From contig NC_079518.1 of the NCBI RefSeq assembly GCF_000801105.2, forward strand, positions 17,464,800 through 17,528,799: a stretch of DNA of 64,000 nt, given 5' to 3'. Below the pieces are notes generated by a model. It was not told where the DNA came from. It worked only from the letters and a program-made list of their open reading frames with translations, and did not search any database. The stretch is from Raphanus sativus. Taxonomy: Eukaryota > Streptophyta > Magnoliopsida > Brassicales > Brassicaceae. Shown here in pieces: positions 31,516 through 44,488 of the stretch (position 1 is the stretch's first letter; the number at the start of each line of letters is the position of its first letter). The position numbers were made by a program, and so were the translations under genes.

Positions 31516-34031
31516 TCAGATAGAATGAGCTTCTACACCTTCTACGATGACTAACTTCTTCAGCATATCAATAAGATGATCAAAGTCGTCTTGTGATCTG
31601 ATTAGACTCAATCTCACAAAACTTTCCTCTGTTCCAAACACTTTGCCATCGCGTCCTGTTATCTTGGCTTCTTTGAATATCTCATAGCAATTTGCGTCTT
31701 CTGGTCTTTCACACTTCACCCATGCATAAGCTTTCAAATGAAAATCAAACAAATAAATTTAAAACAGAACAATGCCTTTAAAAACAGAAAAAAAAACTCA
31801 GCTTTCCTTTTTATTGAGAAAGACTCGCAGTTTTCTTCGTTAGAAGAAAGACTTACCAGGAGTGAAGTCTCTGACTTTCTTGAAATAGTTGCAGTACTCA
31901 GGTTTGATTTTCTGAAGCGAGAAACGTGTAGACCTGGAGAAGACCTTGTTCAATGTCTCCCATCTTTTTTTCAAAGTTTCATGACCAAAATGGAATATAT
32001 TTTCACCTCCATCCCTAACTACTACGTTGAGCAGTTGAAGAACATGAAGCTGTGGAAGGGAATAAATGGCGTCTTTAAAGAAGCTTTCAGTACTACTCAA
32101 ACATGGAACATCACAAGAGAGTTGTCTCCTAAAGTGTCCTGGTTTCGGGGCGTTTGGTTCTCTGCTGCCACCCCAAAGTTCTCTGTAATGGTTTGGATCG
32201 CAGTACATGATCGTCTCGCCACAGGTGACCGTTTGAAAAAATGGAATCCACAGGTGGATGCAGTGTGCCCTCTATGTAATAATGCAACTGAGTCGAGAGA
32301 CCATCTCTTTTTCAGTTGTAATTATTCTGCAGGAGTTTGGAGCAATCTAGTTCGCAAGTTGATGGGGTCAAGATATACCACTGTCTGGAGTAACATCTTG
32401 TCCTTCTTGGTGGACACAACCTGGAACAACACTTCTCTGTTCTTGCTTCGTTATGCTTTTCAAGCTACGGTACACTCTCTGTGGCGAGAGAGGAATGGTA
32501 GGAAGCACGGGGAACCATCGCGTGACCAAGCTCACCTCACTCGTTTCATTGATAAGCTAATTCGCAACCGTATCGACTCGCTACGAGGCAGCAGGAATGG
32601 AAGATTCGACAAGCATATGCAAGTGTGGTTTGCTAATAGTTGATTGATGGAGAGGGAGATTTAAACTTTTTTGTTCCAAGTATTGGAGTAAACTCATTAC
32701 AAACTAAGTTGCATTCATTGTAAAAACGTTTTTTTGATTCGAATAAATTTAACATTCATTCAAAAAAAAAAAAAAAAAAAAGAACATGAAGCTGTGTTGT
32801 CCTAGAAACTCCCATACTAGTCAAAGTTATATATCTTTTCATTTTTTCATAAACAGATTTGTCTTTTACCAATCCCCACCTGCAAAAACAAAAACAAATA
32901 TGAGTTGTTGGGACCAATGTAACTCCTTTGATACATTTATTTATTTATTTATTTTTGTTTACCCGAATCTAGAGCCAGCATGACCTGTAGTCTTGGAGAG
33001 ACTAAACAAGCTCAACTCTTCATCAGCTGGAACAGTTATAGGGGAGAAATAAGGCCAGTAATAGGCGTAATCATGAATTGTTTTGACATTAGGACCATCA
33101 AGAACCGCTCTTTTCAGCTTCCCATCTGGATTATTTGGAGATGTCACTACCTCTATAACTTGTGTGGTATTATCATCGCGCTCGCTGTTCTTCCACACAA
33201 ACGCATCTCCTTCAAACTTGAGATGTACTGAATCAAAGAACTCCGCTTGCTCTTTGTACATCTACACACACAGTGCACAGACTGGTCAAACAACCAATAA
33301 GTTTGTTTACATAAAGCCATAAGAGAGCTTGCTTACAGCGTAATATGGAATAGAAGCCAAAAGCCTTGCAGGTGGTGATGATGATGAGTTTGTCAAAGAC
33401 AAGGCATGAACAGCTGCTGCAAGCAATTGTGTGCTTCCACTTCCAAATATTACAAACCTGTTATCTGTAACGGCGTTTCCCACCACACTATGCAGTTTCC
33501 TGATGACTGTCTCAAGCGCTTCCGACATATATGTCCCATCTTGATAGATATAACTCATCCTGTGCCATCCTGAGACCAGAGCCGCGCTGCTCTCTGCTTG
33601 TCGCATCCAGAAAGGCTCTAAGAACAAAGGGTCTCCTCTTCAAAGCCCCGCAAAACAAAACAGAAATACACAAACTTAATGCAAAAAAAAGAAGATTTGT
33701 TTGGTCATAATGATCGAAAGAAAGGATCAAATCATAAATTTTCTGCATACGAGTTAGCGTTGACAGGACAGTCTGAAAGAAGAATAGAACAATCTTTGCC
33801 TGTATAGCAATCGTTGCATTCACAAGGAGGTTGCTTGCCCTCAAGGAGTCCAATACCGTCCACGTAAGCTCTGCCATGGCCTGAGCATGACACAGACGCT
33901 GCATCCTCTGCTTCAATAGCAGCCCTACTGGTCCAAGTCGGATTCCATGTGGTTGAGTTTCTATAAAGAATATGGAAGGTGAATACAAGATTCAAGATGA
34001 TCGACACTGTAAGAAGCAGCTTCCTCTCCAT
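31516..34031 (-). pseudogene. TAR4: TAR4/alliinase-type aminotransferase split by a LINE
   Basis: The plant alliinase / TAA1-related PLP-enzyme family includes TAA1 and TAR1-TAR4; TAA1 converts Trp to indole-3-pyruvate for auxin. Exons on minus: 34031-33751, 33637-33337, 33261-32963, 32879 to 31857 (with an insertion at 32055-32780) and 31730-31516, all in phase once the insertion is ignored. The N-terminus has a membrane or signal segment (LLLTVSIILNLVFTFHILY). An EGF-like Cys-rich domain follows (CSGHGRAYVDG...CECNDCYTGKDCS). The PLP lysine sits in SLSKTTGHAGSRFG. The C-terminus is SYAWVKCERPED-like and ends VEAHSI. I chose Met 34031 because an upstream in-frame Met (34106) would add 25 residues absent from relatives. 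The LINE splits exon 4, so a full enzyme cannot be made unless the LINE is spliced out. Confidence 0.9.
32055..32780 (+). mobile_element. 5'-truncated LINE in TAR4 exon 4
   Basis: A 0.73-kb 3' end of an L1-type LINE, antisense to TAR4, ends in an A-run (32762-32780). A 16-17-bp duplication AAGAACATGAAGCTGTG flanks it (32038-32054 and up to 32796). It encodes the zf-RVT region: VWFSAATPKFSVMVWIA, then CPLCNNATESRDHLFFSC, with stop at 32643. The frame is open and the duplication perfect, so the insertion looks recent. The open frame that begins upstream at 31738 is partly TAR4 antisense and is not a LINE start. Confidence 0.92.
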
Positions 34032-36960
34032 ATACTTAATCTTGAAAAAAGCTACTAAAGATTCCAGATAACTGATACGTATCAAATATGAGTACCAAGA
34101 ATCCAAAACAATTGTTAAATACTATGTCTCTAATAAAAATGACGGCTTAACCTGTTTTGTCTTTTTTTTTAATTATATTAATCTGCTCAAACTTAAAATA
34201 GTTTGGATAGGTAAACCGGAATAAAACAACCAACAAAAACTTTTACAATCTTAACTAAAAAATCAGCAATGATGTTGTCTTATAGAAATGTAAAAATTCT
34301 TGAAGCTGTGGAATCTTTGTTGTAGGGCTTCTCTCACTTAGCTCTACTGAAAATTTTAGCCATGCTTTAAGCTCTCTGATCGTGGTAGTATATTCTAAAT
34401 TTTGACATGTAAAATATCGAGTCATGTTTTCCATTGGTCCAGCAAATGCTTCAAGCTTGGAATGCAATAAGGTTTCTCTTCTTACGTGATTTCTTGTGCT
34501 CAGTATTTGTTATTAAAGTATTTCCAACTTATCTATATATTTTATTTAAAATTCTATTATATAGAGAAATTCTCATCGACCCATTTTGACTTTTTAATTC
34601 TAAAATAATCTAAAGATTGTTATTTTTTAAAAATAGTCAGTTTTTTCAAAAATAGTTTAAATTTATTTTTAAAAATTATAACCAAAAAAGTATTTTCTTT
34701 ATATTAAAATGATTTTTTGTCATATGATTCTTTAACATTTTGAATAATTATGGAAAAATTGTCAGTTACATATAATCATAAGAAATCATAATTTATTTAC
34801 CTATTGTTAGAGTAATTCATTTTGTGGTTTAATAATCAGCCAATTTTAATGTTTGAATTTATATTAAAATATTTAAATAAATATATGTTCTAAAATTTAA
34901 GGCTGCGATATATGTAAACTGTGGGATTAATTTATAAATTATGTAAACAGAAGATATTAATACTAGAGTAAAATTAAGATATATTTACAATATTCACTAA
35001 AAACAAATATATAGGAAAACACTAAAGAAGAATACACATCTATTACAGAGAAAAAAACGAAAAGTACATTCGAGATAAACTTATCATTTTAGACAAACAA
35101 ATTGTAAATGGAGTTTTTACTGAAATAAATATTTATTAGAAAATTACTACTAATCTTGGACACTTGATATAATGATCATAGTTGTTCTTTAGATTTTATC
35201 TACTCTATTAAAATTGAAGTACAAATAATACTTACCTATTTTTAAGTGGATACTTACGGATTTTCATTTTTTAAACTAATTATAACCGGTTCATTTACGG
35301 TTTTTTCTAATTAGTTAGACATCATTTATAACAAAGTGTTCCATTAACATAATTTACCTATTTCAAAATGTGGTATTACATCTTCATTTTTTCACTATTC
35401 CTAACTACTTCATTAATTATATTTACTATAATAATTTACATCATTTATTTTAGGTGTTAACTATAATAATCTCATATGTTTGAATGAAATTACTTCATTC
35501 ATAATAAAAATTCAAACCGATTAACAAAAAAAAATGTTCATATAATCAGTTAGATATGGACATCAATACCCATTTGAGTACAAATTGTTTTATATCACTT
35601 TTTGGTACTGAAGTTAAACTCTATTCAGATATTATAAATTTTCAAACATGATTCGAATCGGATCCTTCCAGATCTTAATAAGTTCGTTAAAACTTAAAAA
35701 TATCAAAATAACTTATATGTATAAAATGTCATTAAACAATTTATAAAAAAAGGTAAATATCAAATAACTCTAGTTAGTAAAGTAAAGAAAATGACACCAA
35801 CTAACAATGGTTCAAATCAGTATTAGAGATAACTTAATATTGGTATCGTTTACTGTAAATATAGTTAGTTTGGGAATGTGTACGTACGTAGCCAATAATA
35901 ACTGGAAGATTTAACCATTGACAATGACTAGTGGATCATATTGGAACGTCACTTAGATAAGATAGCATGCATTGATTAATACTGTGAAATAATTTATTAC
36001 GCAACCTTAAAACGTTGACATTTAGGCTTCTAATAGTGACCGACTTCACCGCATCACCGCCAATTGTAACAAAAATATTTACATATACCTTTATATTTAT
36101 ATAGTTTTGTTACTATTAAAACCGCACCACAATTATTCCATAGTTGTCCTGCATGCTACCATTCAAATCCTTTATGGTTCTTATTAGTATAGACTCTATA
36201 GAAATATCAATAGCGTAAATTTTAACCACAACCTCCTCATATGTTTCATCTCCACATAAATATTATCCCCGCAGAAACATCATGATGTAGATTCACACCC
36301 ACATGTCAGAATCTAACTGTTTATTCTTTTGGCTGCTATAATCCAGAAGAATCTGCTTTGTCTTTTCAAAACTCTATAGAACTGAACCAAATATTTCGAT
36401 CATAATGCCCATTCAGTGCTGATCCGGAGTTCTCATGCGCCTAAAGCATCTAAGGAAAATTCGGCCCTTTTAACTGTAACTTTTTAAAATATATTTTAAG
36501 AAAGTAATAGTCTTAAATATTACAAATTTAAGTTGTTTTTAAGAAAGAAATACAGTACAAAAGATCAGACCATTATTTCGGTTCATCTTCTCTGTTTTTT
36601 CTCTTCCTGTTTGCACTTCACTTGGTTGATTTCTTATAATACTTTTACTAACATTATTTTACAAATTCAAAAAACAAAGAACAAAATATATAGTTTATAG
36701 ATAGAGAGGAACATATAATAAATTAAGCTAATGTCACAAAACTTATTTTTCACAGAGTTTCAGAAAATATTTAAAACTATATTAGTTTTAAGTCTTTTGT
36801 ATTTCAAAAGTTTTTCTCAAAATTACAAAAACTTGCAAAAGAAGAAAATAAAAAGAAAGAATTACATAAATGCTGGTAGAGCTATTCTAACAAAGATCAA
36901 TTACAATAAAACAGTGGAACATGAACATTGATAATGCAAGTTAATTGTTATTGCAAGACA
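34032..36960. other. AT-rich intergenic DNA upstream of TAR4
   Basis: Mostly featureless. A minus-strand frame at 34,255-34,467 (MENMTRYFTCQNLEYTTT...) looks coding-like but I do not recognise it. At 35,199 the sequence A|TCTACTCTATTAAAAT matches the 5' end of the Helitron at 3509-4953, but no hairpin plus CTAG end was found for it. No other feature is supported. Confidence 0.45.
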
Positions 36961-38524
36961 TGATCCTGGATTTCTCAATCCAACCAGACCGCCATCTTAC
37001 TAAACCACTTATGTTATTGATTCAGGTCTAGTCTAATATTTTCCTAAGTTATTTTCAAGCATATGAAGTTCATTCCAATTCACAATACACAACCAATCAG
37101 ATAGAAAAGAAATCGTCATTGTATAAATGACTATGACAAACCGCTGAGTGAGAGACAACCCCACTATTAGGTAATTCTACTATTATTATTTACTATTACT
37201 ACTTATTTTCGTCATTATTTTATGCAGGTTTTATATATAAAAAAAGATCCGAGTAGACGTTAACCTTCTTTATCGACTGACGCAACCAAGTCGACATCAA
37301 TCGACGACACTACATTCGCCACGATCGACACTCTTTCATCAACATCGATCGATATGGTATCGGTCAGGTATAACGTTCTAACTTGTTCAATTCAGCATTA
37401 ATATATTATTATGGTTTTTATAAACTCCGACTGTTTTACACTTGGGACAATGTAATTTAAGTCTGGGGAGATTACTAATTATTATCTACTATTTTGAGTC
37501 TTATTTAAAAATATTTTCAAAAAAAAAGTTTTTATTGAGTCGAGAAGGGGACAATGATCTTATTGATTTATTGTTTATCATTAACCACTTTCTAGACCAG
37601 TTTTAGATTTACTGATTAAAGAAGTGCTAGAGATACTAAAGTGGATCAATCTGTCTACTATGTTTTCACTTACTGAGAATGTTTGAAGGAACCAAAGCTG
37701 ACCTTCAACCTAATACTGACACCACTTGCTTGTCTTGGGACTTGATATACATGGGATCAGATTCTTCAAACAAGTCTGGGAGGTAAAGCCTTGTGTATAT
37801 ACATCTTTCTCTCTCAATTTCGAAATTCCAGGTTAGATTAGATTAGACAGTATAAAAAACGAAAAAGAAAAAGAAAAAGAGAAAGATATGTATTTATATT
37901 TTATATTTAGAAAAGAAATTCGAACAGGACTTGGTGGCAACAACCATTAAGGCTTGATTCATAAGGATTCTATAGGTAAAAGATTTGAACAGGACTTGGT
38001 GGCCACAACCATTAAAGCTTGCTTCATATAAATCCTAGGATATAGGTTAAAAAGAAGTGAACAAGATTTGGTGGCTAAAACCATTAAAGCTTGATTCATG
38101 GAAGCATGTCTAATCTTGGTCAATAAATCTACAATATAGTAGGTTTGACTGAGAGCGGAATAAGTAGAGAGAAAGAATAGGAACTATTGTTTACCTGCAT
38201 GTCCAGATACTTGTTTGAACATCCTTGCATCATGTGATCGATACTCACAAGGTAAAGCCTACACATTTATTTTATGCAAGAAATGAGGTTAGTAGAGGGG
38301 AATTTTAGACATGATTGGTTGAATTGTTGACTAGAAGAACTTGGTTGCTATACTAGGATATGGTATAGTGCGCTTTTGTAGTTAGGATGTTTAGAACTTG
38401 GATTGCACTACTAGAAAGATATGACTAAGATTTATAGACATTTTGAGTCACTACTGTTTTCAAACCTTTTCGGACTACCAGTTGTTATTGCTTAAGGACA
38501 AGTAAAAGGGTAAGTCTGAGGGAG
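36961..38524 (+). mobile_element. LTR-retrotransposon internal 3' remnant
   Basis: A short coding trace at 37,262-37,370 encodes an STSID/TID-rich peptide (DNA rich in ATCGAT). Two polypurine-tract-like stretches follow: TTTAAGTCTGGGGAG at about 37,456 and AAGTCTGAGGGAG at 38,512-38,524. The second directly abuts the LTR-like arm at 38,525. At 37,918-38,100 a segment of about 65 bp with GAACAGGACTTGGTGGC and ACCATTAA(A/G)GCTTG is present three times in tandem. No intact gag or pol. Confidence 0.6.
37918..38102. repeat. Tandem repeat, about 65 bp x 3
   Basis: Three successive diverged units share GAACA(G/A)GA(C/T)TTGGTGGC and ACCATTAA(A/G)GCTTG(A/C)TTCAT. It lies inside retrotransposon remnant sequence. 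Confidence 0.7.
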
Positions 38525-39769
38525 TTGATATACCATGAATTTGAACCACTTTTAGTCATGGTATATTGGTGTTTTAGGATATATTATATCTATTTTGGAG
38601 TCTATATTGCATATTAATAGGTTCAGGAGCTAATGGAAAAAGATGATCATTTTGGAGCATTTTGGAACACTTTAGAATTCACACCCGAGAGGACCATATC
38701 GACCACCCAAGGTCGACAAGGAGAGACACGCGTTGATCGATACACATCCTGTGTCATCAATCGATACTTAACCGCAGAAGCCCAGATTTGGTCACATCCG
38801 ACTTAAAGCCCAAGACACCATCAATTTACCAAAACGCCCCTGACGAGTTTTAACCTAATTTTATAGTATTTATGTCTTGCCTATGTGTTTTGACACATAC
38901 ACGATTTTTACAAGAGTTTTTTGAAATTCATTAGACATAGTTCCTTTGTTTTTGGTGAGAGAGAAAGTTATCAAATTGAGAGCAATCTTGAACACATTTT
39001 CTATTATATTGTATGAAGCTTTTTATACTTATGATTCTGTTTTGCATGGCTATGTCTGAGTAAACACCTCTGTTAGATTTAGGATTCAAATAGGTATGAT
39101 GGATTAGCCCCAAATATGAATACCTGAGCATGTGATATTCATCTTAGGAGATCATGCTTAATGCTTGTGTAGGAGTAGCTAACCTACACATAAATACAGA
39201 GATAACAATCCTTGGATCTAGCTTCTCTGAGCTAGGAATTTGCTAGGAACAAGCGATGGCTGACTTGGAAAACTCCTTAGCGAACTGTATTCAACCACAC
39301 GTTTAAAGCTTACTAGTAGTGCATCGATCGATACCCCTATAGAATAATCGATCGATAGACACGGGTCACTGTCGATCGACATCGGCGACAGCACACCGAT
39401 CGACGCCCTAATCTATGATTCGCCAAAGGGAGTTTCATCGGTTTTAGTAATAGATAGTCATAACGACAGTTAGGCTATTGCATCGTTGTGTTCTTTAATA
39501 CCATGCAAGCATCTCATATAGGCATTCATACCTCTATAATCCCGATAACCTGAATAGTAATCCTAAGTCTAACTCTTTAATCATAATTGTTAACTCCAAA
39601 TCAATCTTATTGAGTAATTGTCCTACTCAAACCAGTCTTTAATTGATTTGTTATTTACTGCTTTGAAATCTCCAACCTAGTTTAGTTAAGATAAGATCTA
39701 TTGATTCTTTAGCTCACTGTGGGTTTGATCCCTAAATACTACAATTTGACATCTTTTGATGAGAGTAAT
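38525..39769 (+). repeat. LTR-like arm 1 of an inverted pair
   Basis: Starts TTGATATACCATGAATTTG just after a polypurine-like tract and ends ATCTTTTGATGAGAGTAAT. Its complement recurs at 39,799-41,060 with moderate divergence. It contains clusters of ATCGATCGAT (about 39,325-39,410), which encode SID-type peptide words. Because of the preceding purine tract it is best read as a 3' LTR of a Ty3-like element, although ends of the form TG...CA are not clear. Confidence 0.7.
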
Positions 39770-39798
39770 GATACTTGCTGAAATTACCCTATAGCAAT

Positions 39799-41060
39799 AT
39801 TACTCTCATCAAAAGAGGTCAATTGAAGTACTTAGGGATCGAATCCACAAGGAGCTGAGGAATCAATATATCTTATTATAACTAAGTTAGACTGAAGATT
39901 ATTAATTGCAGTGAAATAAAAGTAAACAAGGAAACTGGTTTGAGCAGGACAATTACTCAAGATGATTGGATGGATTTAAACTATTATGATTTAAAGGAGT
40001 TAGATTTAAGATTACTATTCAGGTTATCAAAATTATAGAGGTATGATTTCCTATATGAGATGCTTGCATGATATTAAAGAACCCAACTAAGCAATAGCCC
40101 AACTGTCGTTGCGACCATCTAATAACTAGAACCGATGAACACACCCCTGGCGAGTCATAAATTAAGGTATCGATCGATATGATGTCGCATGTATCGATTG
40201 AATTGCTGTCGCATGTATCAATTGTCATTTACCCCGCGTCTATCGATCGATCACTCTATAAGAGTATCGATCGATGCGCTACTAGTAAGCTTTACCGTGC
40301 GTAGGTTGAATACAGTTCACCAAGCAACCACCCAGTTAGCTGTCGCTTGTTCCAAGTGAATTACTGGCTCAGAGAAAATAGATCCAAGGATTATATCTTT
40401 GTATTCATGTGTAGGTTAGCTACTCCTACACAAGAATTATGCATGATCTTCTAAGATGAATATCACATGCTCAGGTAATCATATTTTGGGCTAATCCCTC
40501 ATACCTATTTGAACCCTAAATCTAACATAAGTGTCTACTCAGACATAACCAAGTAAGACATAGACAAAATCATAGAAAGTTTCATAAATAGATAGATAAA
40601 TAAATGGTGTTCAAGAATGTTCTCAATTTGACAACTCTCTCTCTCACCAAAACTATGAAACTAAAAAGCTTAAAAACTGTTGTCTCTCAAAACACATAGG
40701 CAAGACTTTAAATACTTAGAATAATTAGGTTAAAACACGTCAGGGGCATTATGGTAAATAGATGGTGTCTTGGGCTTCAAGTCGGCTGTGACCAAATCCG
40801 GGCTTCTGTGGTTAAGTGTCGATCGATACCACAGAGTATGCATCGATCGACGCGCATCTCTCCTTGTCGACCTCGAGTGGTCAATACGGTCCTTCTCGGG
40901 TGTAAACTCTAAAATGCTCCAAAATACTCTAAAATCAACATCTTTTTTCCATTAACTCCTGAACCAATAAATATGCAATATAGACACAAAAATGAATAGA
41001 ATATATCCTAAAATAGCAATATACCATGACTAAAAGTGGGTCAAAGTCATGGTATATCAA
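39799..41060 (-). repeat. LTR-like arm 2 of an inverted pair
   Basis: The reverse complement of arm 1 over its whole length (1,262 versus 1,245 bp), separated by a 29-bp spacer. On the minus strand it encodes repeated SIDT words (NSIDTCD, ISIDTLI). Its outer flank GTAATATTGCTATAGGGTAA is the complement of the spacer sequence, so arm 2 sits inside a palindromic target. Transcription through both arms would give a long hairpin RNA. Confidence 0.72.
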
Positions 41061-41095
41061 GTAATATTGCTATAGGGTAATTTGAGCAAGCTATC

Positions 41096-41885
41096 ATGGA
41101 GTTCACAACTTTGGAGTCTGTTTCTAAGACAAAATCTGCATCGGGATCTGCGTCAGCGTCTGTGTCAGGATCTTCATGTGGAAGTGATGATGATGATGGA
41201 AGCTTTGATCTTGCTGAGAATTATGAAAAGCTGTATGAGAATTATCTCATGTTGGTTAAGGCGAATTCAGATTTGGCTAAGTTGAAAGTCAAGCTAGAAG
41301 CTCAAGTTGGTAAAGTACTTAAGTATGCTTTAGAGAAAGAAAAAGAAGCACGACATGGTAGTTCTCAACTTAGAGAAACCCAAAAAGGTTTGAAGATGTT
41401 GAATAATGGGATGAAACATCTTGATCATCTTCTCGGTATTGGATTTGAGCTGAGATTTCAATGGGAATCTTCTAAGCTGGAGGTGTTTTTATATCAGGAG
41501 GAAAAACTAAGACTGTAGCTACACCTGCTACAAAGCCATAGGTTAAAGTGTCTGAAGGGAAGGCAGTAAGTAGAAAGAATGCAGTGAAGGCTGCAAGTGA
41601 TGTGAAGATTGCGAGTACTATGAGTACTGCTACATCGATTGCTTGGGTAAAGTTTCTGACTTGAATATTGTGTCTCAACGAAATTTTCGGCCTGTTTGTC
41701 ATCACTGTGGTGTGGTTGGGCACATCATTGTGGTGTTGAGGTAGAAGAATCAGATGGAGCAAGCTTTTGGTATGAGGTGTTATAATCCAATCTGTTATTC
41801 TTGTGGAGTTTAAGGATATTTTCGACATGATTGTTTCAAGTCCGTTCAAGGAGCTAATCATGGAGGTTTTGAGCTCAAAATACAT
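41096..41885 (+). pseudogene. Copia-type gag relic with CCHC knuckle
   Basis: The frame from ATG 41096 has the acidic Ser-rich start and coiled coil typical of plant Ty1/copia gag (ENYEKLYENYLMLVKANSDL), then LKMLNNGMKHLDHLLGIG. After a stop at 41,516-41,518 the continuation is degenerate but still shows a zinc-knuckle-like CHHCGVVGH at about 41,698 and CYSCGV further on. Several stops and frame changes rule out function. It begins only 35 bp after the inverted LTR arm. Confidence 0.72.
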
Positions 41886-44471
41886 GGTCTAGGAGATTTG
41901 ATCACTATGGAGATCATGGAATGAGATTTCATCATCACTTTGGAGGATACATATTTTCTTATTAATTTTTGACCATGATATAGCTTATAGGAGAAGATTG
42001 AAGACGTGGTTTTCTCTCTTGAGGTGATGAGTTCAAATGCATAGACAAAAACGAGAGATTGAAGATGTATATTCTGTATCAGTTCGTGAAGTATCATATG
42101 AGGTAGTACATGCCTGTGTCATGAAGATGAGCGTGGTTGAGTTCATGTTTCGTGATGTTTGTAGGTTTGTTAAGCTTGAAGAAAAGCTAATATATTTATC
42201 GAAAAACTGACATTGAGTGTAAATGATATTAGTTGAATAGAAAATGATAATGAATTATTTTTTAAGAGAAAAAGAAAAGTTTTTTAAATTGCTTTGAGAA
42301 GAATTTGGAGAGAAAATTCGGGTTAAATATACTAGGAGAACGTGTCTTTATACATAAAGATGTCTCTGCAAAATTAAAAAAAAACTGAGAGATCTTGATT
42401 TGGTGCTTGTGTGATCAAGTTTTAGGTGTTACTATGCTGCGTTAGGTGTTAATGTAGTCGTCGATGTGCTTGTAGAGTGTTGGAGAATTGAAGTTTAGAT
42501 TCAAATGGAATTTAACTCAAAGTTAGATGATCCTAACAAATCAAAGTTTAGACTATATGATGATTTTTAGCTTATGATTGGATTATCCTGAATGAGTTTT
42601 GTAATAGAAAAGATTGGTATAGATGATTTTCTGTTCTACTGAATTCAAAAATAAAAAAATTGTGTCTTTTTATTTTTTTTGCAATTTACTACTTTAATAT
42701 TACTGCAGTTACAAAATATTATAATATTACAGTATTAGTTACGTTACAAGAAAGTAGAATAAACCTTTCGGCTCGCAAACTCTTATCATTTTCTAAATAT
42801 AAACCCGGTCCCTGTAGAGTTCGTTTCTGTATCGATGGTCTCGTCACTATTTAGGGAGAGAAGATAAAGTTAACTGGCCAATTATTGTGGAAATGCGTAA
42901 CTCGCCAATTATAACTTGAATTGACAATGGCATATCTAATTATGTACGGTGAAATAGTATGTTACGCAACCTTCAAACGTCCACGTTAACTTTTAATTTA
43001 CAGTAACTAGCCGGTTTTAGATCGGTAGATACACACAATCCGACTAAAATACAATAAAATGTAAATTGATTAACAATAGACATGGCCTTTAAAATCAAGG
43101 AAGATACGTAAAGAATCTAATTACTTCATCTCCACAAACATCTTTGATGTAGATTCCCACTCACGTCATATTCAGACTGTTTAAGCCTTATGAATCTTTT
43201 GGCTGTCTGGTTTGATGTGAAACCTGCTTTGGCTTTTACAAAACTCCAAAGAAAATTGAATCTCCAATACTGATAATGAACCTTTTTTACTCAAGGGTAA
43301 CTTTAATAGAATTACAAAACACCAAACAGTGTCGGTTCTGAGATATTTATAGTCTAATACGAAATACAAAACTGAGGTCCTTAAATAATATATAAAAAAA
43401 TTGTCAATAACAAAACTCAAATTTGTAATAAAAATTAGAAAATCCTCAAAAATAATAAAAACTTCCTACACAATGTACAGAAATAAAAGTTCTAAAATTT
43501 AAATTTAAGTTAAAATACAAATTTTGTTAATTTTTGTTTTTTTTTTTAATTTTTGATTTTATTATTTTCTTACAATAAATAATCTTAATTTAATCATATG
43601 TAAAACTTTAAGATTAATTTTTTATTAAATATATATTTAGTAATATATATGTATATATTTTAAATTACAATTTTAAAATATTCTTTAATTAATATATTTT
43701 TATTAAAATATAATAAATCAAATTTTGTAAATGTATGAGAACTTTTTGTTATTTGTATAATTATCAAAACATAAAATTAAATAATTTTAAAAATTTATGG
43801 ATATTAAAAATAAACTAATAGTATTGGGATTAGAAAATTACATTTAAAAACTGTATAATTTTGAAGAATTGTTTTACTAATAATAATAATATAGAATTAA
43901 ATTTTGAAAATTCCAAAATATTATATTTCTATTTATAACATTATATTATTTATTGATATATTAATGATGATCTATGAGTTATTACCATATTTTAAAAACT
44001 TACTAAAAATACAAATCAACAATAAGTGTAAATGTCCATGTCATGATTTAAAGAAAATTATGATTTTTTTTTTTAAAAAAATGCATAGTATTTTGAAGAA
44101 TTGTTTTTGTAATAAAAATTATATACTTATAAAATATAGCTAAATAATATTTTGTAATTTTAATTATTATTATATTTCTATTTGATTTATTATTTATTTT
44201 TATATTAATTATGATATATAAGTTATTACCATATTTTAAAAACTTACCTTAAATATAAATAAATATTAAATGTAAATATGTCATAATGATCTATAAATTA
44301 TTACCATATTTAAAAAAAAACTATCTTAAATATAAATCAACACTAAATATAAATATCCATGTCATAATTTATTTCAAGCCATGTCATCAATGTTAGTGTG
44401 TCATGTCATCATTTTTCTTTCAAAATTAATATAGTGATGACACATGTACAAATCAGTTCTCAAATATAGAT
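41886..44471. other. AT-rich DNA, possible Helitron 5' end at right edge
   Basis: No gene. 43,380-44,400 is extremely AT-rich with repeated ATTACCATATTTTAAAAACTTA and ATATAAAT(C/A)AA words. On the minus strand TCTATATTTGAGAACTGATT starts at 44,471 after a host A, matching the 5' end of the Helitron at 58,499. Its 3' end was not found. Confidence 0.45.
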
Positions 44472-44488
44472 TAGGGGATTATCAGTTC

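Noticed and set aside
31738..32643. A 301-codon plus-strand gene
   Set aside because: The first third is TAR4 antisense and the rest is a 5'-truncated LINE; not one biological gene.
34255..34467. Minus-strand 70-codon frame with protein-like composition
   Set aside because: No recognisable domain and no joining exons; kept only as a note in the spacer entry.
35199..36960. A further Helitron starting TCTACTCTATTAAAAT
   Set aside because: No hairpin plus CTRR end could be found downstream, so boundaries are unsupported.
41472..42097. Minus-strand frames over the Copia gag relic
   Set aside because: Antisense to a recognisable gag and zinc-knuckle region; no independent support.
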